Source: WTFY01 sp965220875 (GTDB taxonomy: Bacteria > Pseudomonadota > Gammaproteobacteria > UBA4575). Taken from it: DNA of 64,000 nucleotides. Made by a program: the position numbers and the translations under genes. The stretch is taken from assembly GCA_965220875.1 (NCBI GenBank), contig OZ244849.1:496001-560000 (forward strand), written 5' to 3'. Shown here one piece after another: positions 60,092 to 64,000 of this stretch. A model generated the notes under the pieces. It did no database searches and was not told the DNA's origin. It was given only the letters and a program-made list of their open reading frames with translations. The stretch's first letter is position 1. Each line of letters starts with the position of its first letter.

Positions 60092-62201
60092 GGGCGCCGA
60101 TCCGGGCCAGGGGGCCGCCTTCGGCCTCCACCCACCAGGGCTCGTGCACGCGGTGCCAGGGATTACCGGGGACGTAGGCGCGTTCCATGTCCCGCGCGAT
60201 CTCGTCCAGGTCTTGCGGCAGGAGGCTGTCGGCGCCACTGTCGGGCAGCGGCATGCGCAGCTTCCACAGCTGGCCGCCTTCCAGCAGTGCGAACGCCTGC
60301 CCCTTGGGCAGGGCCACGAGTTCGGCGGGAGTCAGCATGGGCACCTCCGAGACACTGATCCGGTCCTCGTTGCGGGACCTGAAGTCGATGCCCGAGCCCG
60401 GGTCGGACGAATCGTCCACGCCGGATACGCTCATCAATGAAAAGACCTCGACCCTGGGCAGCTGTTGGGTGAGCATCTCAGCCGTGGCCAGCTCCTTCAC
60501 GCACAGCATGATCAGCGTGTTGAAATTGCCGGCCACCTGCCCGGCCTTGGCACGGCTGCCGATGCGCGCCTCCACGTCGGACCAGGTCTGGGTGTAGGCC
60601 GTGACCTGGAAGCCCGCGCCGCCGGCCTTGTTCAGCAGCGGCACGAACTCGTCCCCGATCAGCTCGTTGAACTCGTCGGCATGCATGGAGATGGACGGGA
60701 ACGATTCGGGGGGTACGCCGGGCGCCTCCCCGGAAGCATCCTGCAGGCCGTGCTTGTAGAGGTGGCCGGCCACCGAGACCAAGTCGGCAAACATGGAATT
60801 CCCCACGGCACCGGCTACCGTGGTGTCGGACAGGGCGTCCAGACCGACATACACGATCCCCCTGCGCCGGATCACCTCCATCCATTCGAAGATGGGCCGC
60901 GGGTCCTCGCGGTCCAGGTAGTCCGGCGAGATGAGCTCGGCGATCCTGCCGGTGGTCAGCTTTTCCATCAGCGGGCCGACGGAGCTCACGATCTTGTCGA
61001 AGTAGGTGCGGTCGTACTTGAAGGCCGACACCAGGCCTTCCAGCACCGGGTCGTAGAGGTCCTGCCCGTGCAGGTAGCGCATGAGCGCGACGGCCCGTGC
61101 ACTGCGCCCGCGCAGCGCGGCAGGCAGGTTGCGCTCCCGGATGCCGGCGGCCTCCCCGGACACCTGCTCGCGCCAGTCCCGTGCGCCGTGGCGGCGCAGG
61201 TGGGCCTCGGCGTATTCCACGAACAGCGGCTCGATGTCGTTGATGTAGCGGCGCACCTGCCGGTAGTCGGGCCGGCGCCCCAGGGCGACCAGGGCCCGGG
61301 CGATGATGTTGATGAACCGCCATGCGAATTCCTTGAATGCCGCGGAGTTGCCCTCGCTCGGCAGCTGGTTGGCGATCCGGGTCGCCACCTCGGTGATGCG
61401 CGAGAAGTTGCCGATGGCGTTGTAGCGGGCCGAAATCCCGGGGTAGCCGAGATGGAACATGTAGAACGCGCCGGTGCGCCCGGCGCGCCGGGCCTCGGCA
61501 TACACCCTTCTCAGCAGCCCGGCATCGCCTTTCGGGTCGAACACGATCACCACGTCGCCGCGGCGGATGTCCTGGGCAATCAGCATCTCGGCCAGCCGGG
61601 TCTTGCCGACGCGGGTCGTGCCCAGCACCAGCGTGTGGCCGGCCCGCTCGCCGAGGTCCATCCAGACCGCCTGTTCACGGGGCTCGACGGCATGCAGGGC
61701 AGGGTTGCCGCCCGCACCGGTGCAGGGCGAAAGGGGGTTGCCGCCGCAGCACCGGCCAAACAATCCGGCCAGCCGGTCGAGCCCGGGCCTTGATTCCCAA
61801 TCAACCTCTCTGCGCCGGACCCAGCGGTGCAGGGCTCCCGGCCGCACGTAGCGGCGGACCTCCGGTCGCAGGGTGTCGCGCAGGCGCTGCGTGTGCAGCG
61901 ATGTCCAGCGAAAGCCCCGGCCGAGAAACAGCTTGCGCGGGCTGACCGGAAGCCGCCCGGGTGCCAGCCGCCAGGTTCGAGGCCGGCGCAGTCCGCGCCG
62001 GTACCGGAGCACCCGCCAGGCCTGGCGGGCACGCCAGGCCGCGAACCCGGCCAGTGCACACGCCGCACCACGGGCCACGCCAGGCGGCATCATCAGGGCC
62101 CACGGGGCGAGCCAGGCCACGGCGGCGGCCGTGGAGGCCGCAAGCGCCGACCACAGCTCCACCGCCGGGCGCAGCAGCGCCTCGACGGGATGCGGGTTCA
62201 C
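60084..62201 (-). CDS. traD: TraD-type conjugative coupling protein
   Basis: ATPase that delivers the relaxosome to the channel. From GTG 62201 (overlapping the PFL_4695 stop as GTGA) it is 705 residues, with two N-terminal membrane helices, Walker A GTTRVGKT (194-201), Walker B VVIVFDPKGD (217-226), a second motif MHADEFNELIGDEFVPLLNK and a TraD-type C-terminus. It is intact. The relaxase it should serve is not in the window. Confidence 0.92.
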   Translation of the reverse strand: MNPHPVEALLRPAVELWSALAASTAAAVAWLAPWALMMPPGVARGAACALAGFAAWRARQAWRVLRYRRGLRRPRTWRLAPGRLPVSPRKLFLGRGFRWTSLHTQRLRDTLRPEVRRYVRPGALHRWVRRREVDWESRPGLDRLAGLFGRCCGGNPLSPCTGAGGNPALHAVEPREQAVWMDLGERAGHTLVLGTTRVGKTRLAEMLIAQDIRRGDVVIVFDPKGDAGLLRRVYAEARRAGRTGAFYMFHLGYPGISARYNAIGNFSRITEVATRIANQLPSEGNSAAFKEFAWRFINIIARALVALGRRPDYRQVRRYINDIEPLFVEYAEAHLRRHGARDWREQVSGEAAGIRERNLPAALRGRSARAVALMRYLHGQDLYDPVLEGLVSAFKYDRTYFDKIVSSVGPLMEKLTTGRIAELISPDYLDREDPRPIFEWMEVIRRRGIVYVGLDALSDTTVAGAVGNSMFADLVSVAGHLYKHGLQDASGEAPGVPPESFPSISMHADEFNELIGDEFVPLLNKAGGAGFQVTAYTQTWSDVEARIGSRAKAGQVAGNFNTLIMLCVKELATAEMLTQQLPRVEVFSLMSVSGVDDSSDPGSGIDFRSRNEDRISVSEVPMLTPAELVALPKGQAFALLEGGQLWKLRMPLPDSGADSLLPQDLDEIARDMERAYVPGNPWHRVHEPWWVEAEGGPLARIGAHG

Positions 62202-62719
62202 TGCTCGATCCCGCGGGAGGTGACCAGCACCGGGTAATGCACCAGGCCCAGGGCACGTGCGAGATCCGTGCCGGGGACGGGCATGATCGAAAGACCCCGG
62301 CCCAGTTCCGCGATGGCCTCCAGGTCGTCCACCGTCTCGGCCTGCACCAGCAGGCCCACGGCATGCAGGGCCTGCAGGCGTTCGCGGTGGAGTGCCAGCC
62401 ACCGTCTCGAAAGCGGATCGGAGCCGACCAGGAAGACCGGGCGCGACATCGGGCGGGGTTGCATTCGGGGCGCGACCGGGCCGGGGCTGAGACCGGGTGA
62501 ACGCACCGGCAGCAGGTTCTGCACGTCGGCCGCCCCGAGCAGTGGCACGGCTGAAGGGGCCGGGTCCTCTTCGGGCGGTGCGTCCTCGACCGGCTCCAGG
62601 TACGGGGCGATCGGCCGGGTCCGGCCGTTGTCGAAAATCACCTCGGGCTGCGCCTGGGCCGCCAGGGACCCCGGCACAGTGAGCAGCAGCGCGAACCCGG
62701 CCAGGCCCGGTATCCGCAT
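62198..62719 (-). CDS. ICE protein, PFL_4695 / TIGR03765
   Basis: Exported protein of 173 residues with a signal peptide (LAGFALLLTVPGSLAAQA). The mature part is Pro-rich, then has SRPVFLVGSDPLSRRWL and LGLVHYPVLVTSRGIEQ at the end, the family ending. It overlaps the neighbouring genes at both ends. Part of the channel by position. Confidence 0.83.
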   Translation of the reverse strand: MRIPGLAGFALLLTVPGSLAAQAQPEVIFDNGRTRPIAPYLEPVEDAPPEEDPAPSAVPLLGAADVQNLLPVRSPGLSPGPVAPRMQPRPMSRPVFLVGSDPLSRRWLALHRERLQALHAVGLLVQAETVDDLEAIAELGRGLSIMPVPGTDLARALGLVHYPVLVTSRGIEQ

Positions 62720-63513
62720 CAGAACTCCGAGGCCCGGAGCACGGTCAGCTCATCACCGCGACGCCTGAGCATGTGCGGGGCCTTGCCCTGCCCACGGGTC
62801 AGGCGCCGGAGCAGGCCGTCCTCGAAGTTGAGCGTGATGCGCCGGCTGCGCACCAGCCCGGGGTCGATCCCGCGGCGTGCCGCCCAGTCGCGTATCGCCT
62901 GCCCGTTGCCTTCCTCCACTCCGGCAAGGTAGAGATCGATCCCCGCGATCCGGTCCAGCTGCCCGAGCAGCCGGTGCAGCAGGTCATCGCAGCCCGGGCA
63001 GTCCTTCCGGGTGAAAAACAGCACGCGGTCCTGCAAACCCAGGGTGTCGCCCTGTCGCCCCGGTTCGGGCAGGCGGCGGACATCGATCAGGGGCTCGTTC
63101 GGGTACAGGCGCCGCACGGCCTCGTCATAGGCCCGCTGGAACGCCAGGATGCGTTCGACGTCCTCGTGCATGGCCTGCGCCCAGCGCTCGGCATACTTGC
63201 GCCGCTCGCCGGCATCGCGCGCATGGATGCCCAGCACCTCGACCGGCGAGATCGTCGCCGGGCTGACGCTTGCGCGGATGCCCTGCATGAGCTGGCGGTA
63301 GCGGTGCCATTCCACCTGTGTCAGCCCCCAGCTCGTGGAGCGGGCCCGTTCGGAGGCCGTCAGGGACGACCCTGCCAGGGCCGTGGAGGCCTTGAGGCTG
63401 TCCCGGGTCCGGCTCCCGGAGGCCTCATCCGCCGACACCGGGCCGATCCAGGCCATGGCCAGCACCGCGAGGGCAAACCGCAGGCCGTCAGTCACGGGAA
63501 CAGGTATCGCCAC
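62719..63513 (-). CDS. ICE protein, PFL_4693 / TIGR03759 (thioredoxin-like)
   Basis: Exported protein of 264 residues. Following the signal sequence (residues about 10-28) it has a helical region and a thioredoxin-like domain with CPGC (Cys172, Cys175) in VLFFTRKDCPGCDDLLHRLL, suggesting disulfide handling for the Cys-rich channel proteins such as PFL_4710. GTG 63495 is an alternative start that removes six residues and overlaps less with the upstream gene. Confidence 0.85.
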   Translation of the reverse strand: MAIPVPVTDGLRFALAVLAMAWIGPVSADEASGSRTRDSLKASTALAGSSLTASERARSTSWGLTQVEWHRYRQLMQGIRASVSPATISPVEVLGIHARDAGERRKYAERWAQAMHEDVERILAFQRAYDEAVRRLYPNEPLIDVRRLPEPGRQGDTLGLQDRVLFFTRKDCPGCDDLLHRLLGQLDRIAGIDLYLAGVEEGNGQAIRDWAARRGIDPGLVRSRRITLNFEDGLLRRLTRGQGKAPHMLRRRGDELTVLRASEF

Positions 63514-63757
63514 ATGGCCCGGGCGCCCCGCAACCCTGCCTGGCCCGTACCGAGGCAGGCGACAGGTCCCGGTAAATCACGGGCCCGTCGAGCACCCTGC
63601 AGTCCAGCCGATTCGCATGACCCGTGTCCGAGCAGGCGTCCCTGGGCTGCGTGATCCGGATGTCGGGTGCCGCGGGAGGCGCTTTCGCCGGCACGTGAAG
63701 CGCAGCCCCCGACAGGAAGGCACCCCCCAGTACCACAAGCCACATCAGCGTTCCCAT
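63488..63757 (-). CDS. Small exported ICE protein
   Basis: Protein of 89 residues (MGTLMWLVVLGGAFLSGAAL, signal peptide) with four Cys, three of them near the end (QGCGAPGPCGDTCSRD). Its place between PilL and PFL_4693 is a usual slot for small hypothetical genes. Overlaps both neighbours. Confidence 0.65.
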   Translation of the reverse strand: MGTLMWLVVLGGAFLSGAALHVPAKAPPAAPDIRITQPRDACSDTGHANRLDCRVLDGPVIYRDLSPASVRARQGCGAPGPCGDTCSRD

Positions 63758-64000
63758 GCATCCTCCCCTGCGGGCTGTACCGGGTTTCCGGAATCCCCGA
63801 CCTGGTCTCTTGTGAACCCGGGTGACGGGTCCGGTGACGGACAGCGCTCGAATGCCACGAGCCGGTGCAGCGGGTCCTGCACCAGGCGGTGCGCCGGACC
63901 ACCCAGGACCGCCAGGGCCTGCCTCAGGGCGACGGGGCCCAGGCTGCGCTGCACGCCCGGCAGGGGCAGTTCGAGCAGGATGGCGGAGGCGCCGGTGGAG
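63745..64000 (-). CDS. PilL-like ICE protein (TIGR03748), partial
   Basis: The visible 84 codons to the stop at 63745 read ILLELPLPGVQRSLGPVALR, QALAVLGGPAHRLVQDPLHR and LVAFERCPS, the conserved end of the PilL N-terminal-type lipoprotein family of ICEs. The start and most of the protein lie beyond the right edge, so the conjugation module continues there. Confidence 0.75.
   Translation of the reverse strand, partial: STGASAILLELPLPGVQRSLGPVALRQALAVLGGPAHRLVQDPLHRLVAFERCPSPDPSPGFTRDQVGDSGNPVQPAGEDAWER

Overview
The window looks like a gammaproteobacterial chromosome of high G+C. Evidence: a homodimeric-type pyruvate dehydrogenase E1 (AceE) with a one-lipoyl AceF, a rho-trxA neighbourhood, outer-membrane porins and Slam/TbpB-type lipoproteins, and TGA used normally as a stop. 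I cannot name the species.

Layout. (1) 1-12.2 kb is core chromosome: aceE-aceF-ald (alanine and pyruvate to acetyl-CoA), a patatin phospholipase, rho, trxA, a GabD-type dehydrogenase, a truncated globin and a LysR regulator. (2) Most of the rest is built around a type G (genomic-island, ICE) conjugation system, all on the minus strand and split into three collinear blocks: 64.0-59.4 kb (pilL end, PFL_4693, PFL_4695, traD, PFL_4697), 45.0-37.8 kb (RAQPRD to the TraC/VirB4 ATPase) and 17.0-12.3 kb (PFL_4709-4711, a small membrane protein, TraG). No relaxase or integrase is visible. (3) Between blocks, at 17.5-37.6 kb, lies a mosaic: a Y-family polymerase with a zinc ribbon, HipBA, a decayed Zur-regulated COG0523/DUF1826 locus, outer-membrane and lipoprotein genes (one broken by a nonsense codon), a hybrid kinase ending in a DNA-binding domain, HEPN/MNT remnants, HigBA with a 36-bp palindromic operator, a low-G+C operon of Fic, Ser/Thr kinase and TPR protein, and an MscS channel. 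(4) The other insert, 45.4-58.9 kb, holds a NavBac-type sodium channel, a complete aapJQMP amino-acid ABC transporter, a porin, an exported ankyrin-repeat protein, a hydrolase, an exported protein with duplicated CPYC motif, small membrane proteins and a large surface lipoprotein.

The most novel signals are (a) an intergenic element present three times (28.5, 45.2 and 59.0 kb) whose copies differ in sequence but keep the same pairing, with compensatory changes, around invariant loops, which suggests a structured RNA; two copies precede surface-lipoprotein genes; and (b) the tightly packed Fic-kinase-TPR operon with a palindromic operator, which looks like a defence or stress-signalling module I do not recognise.
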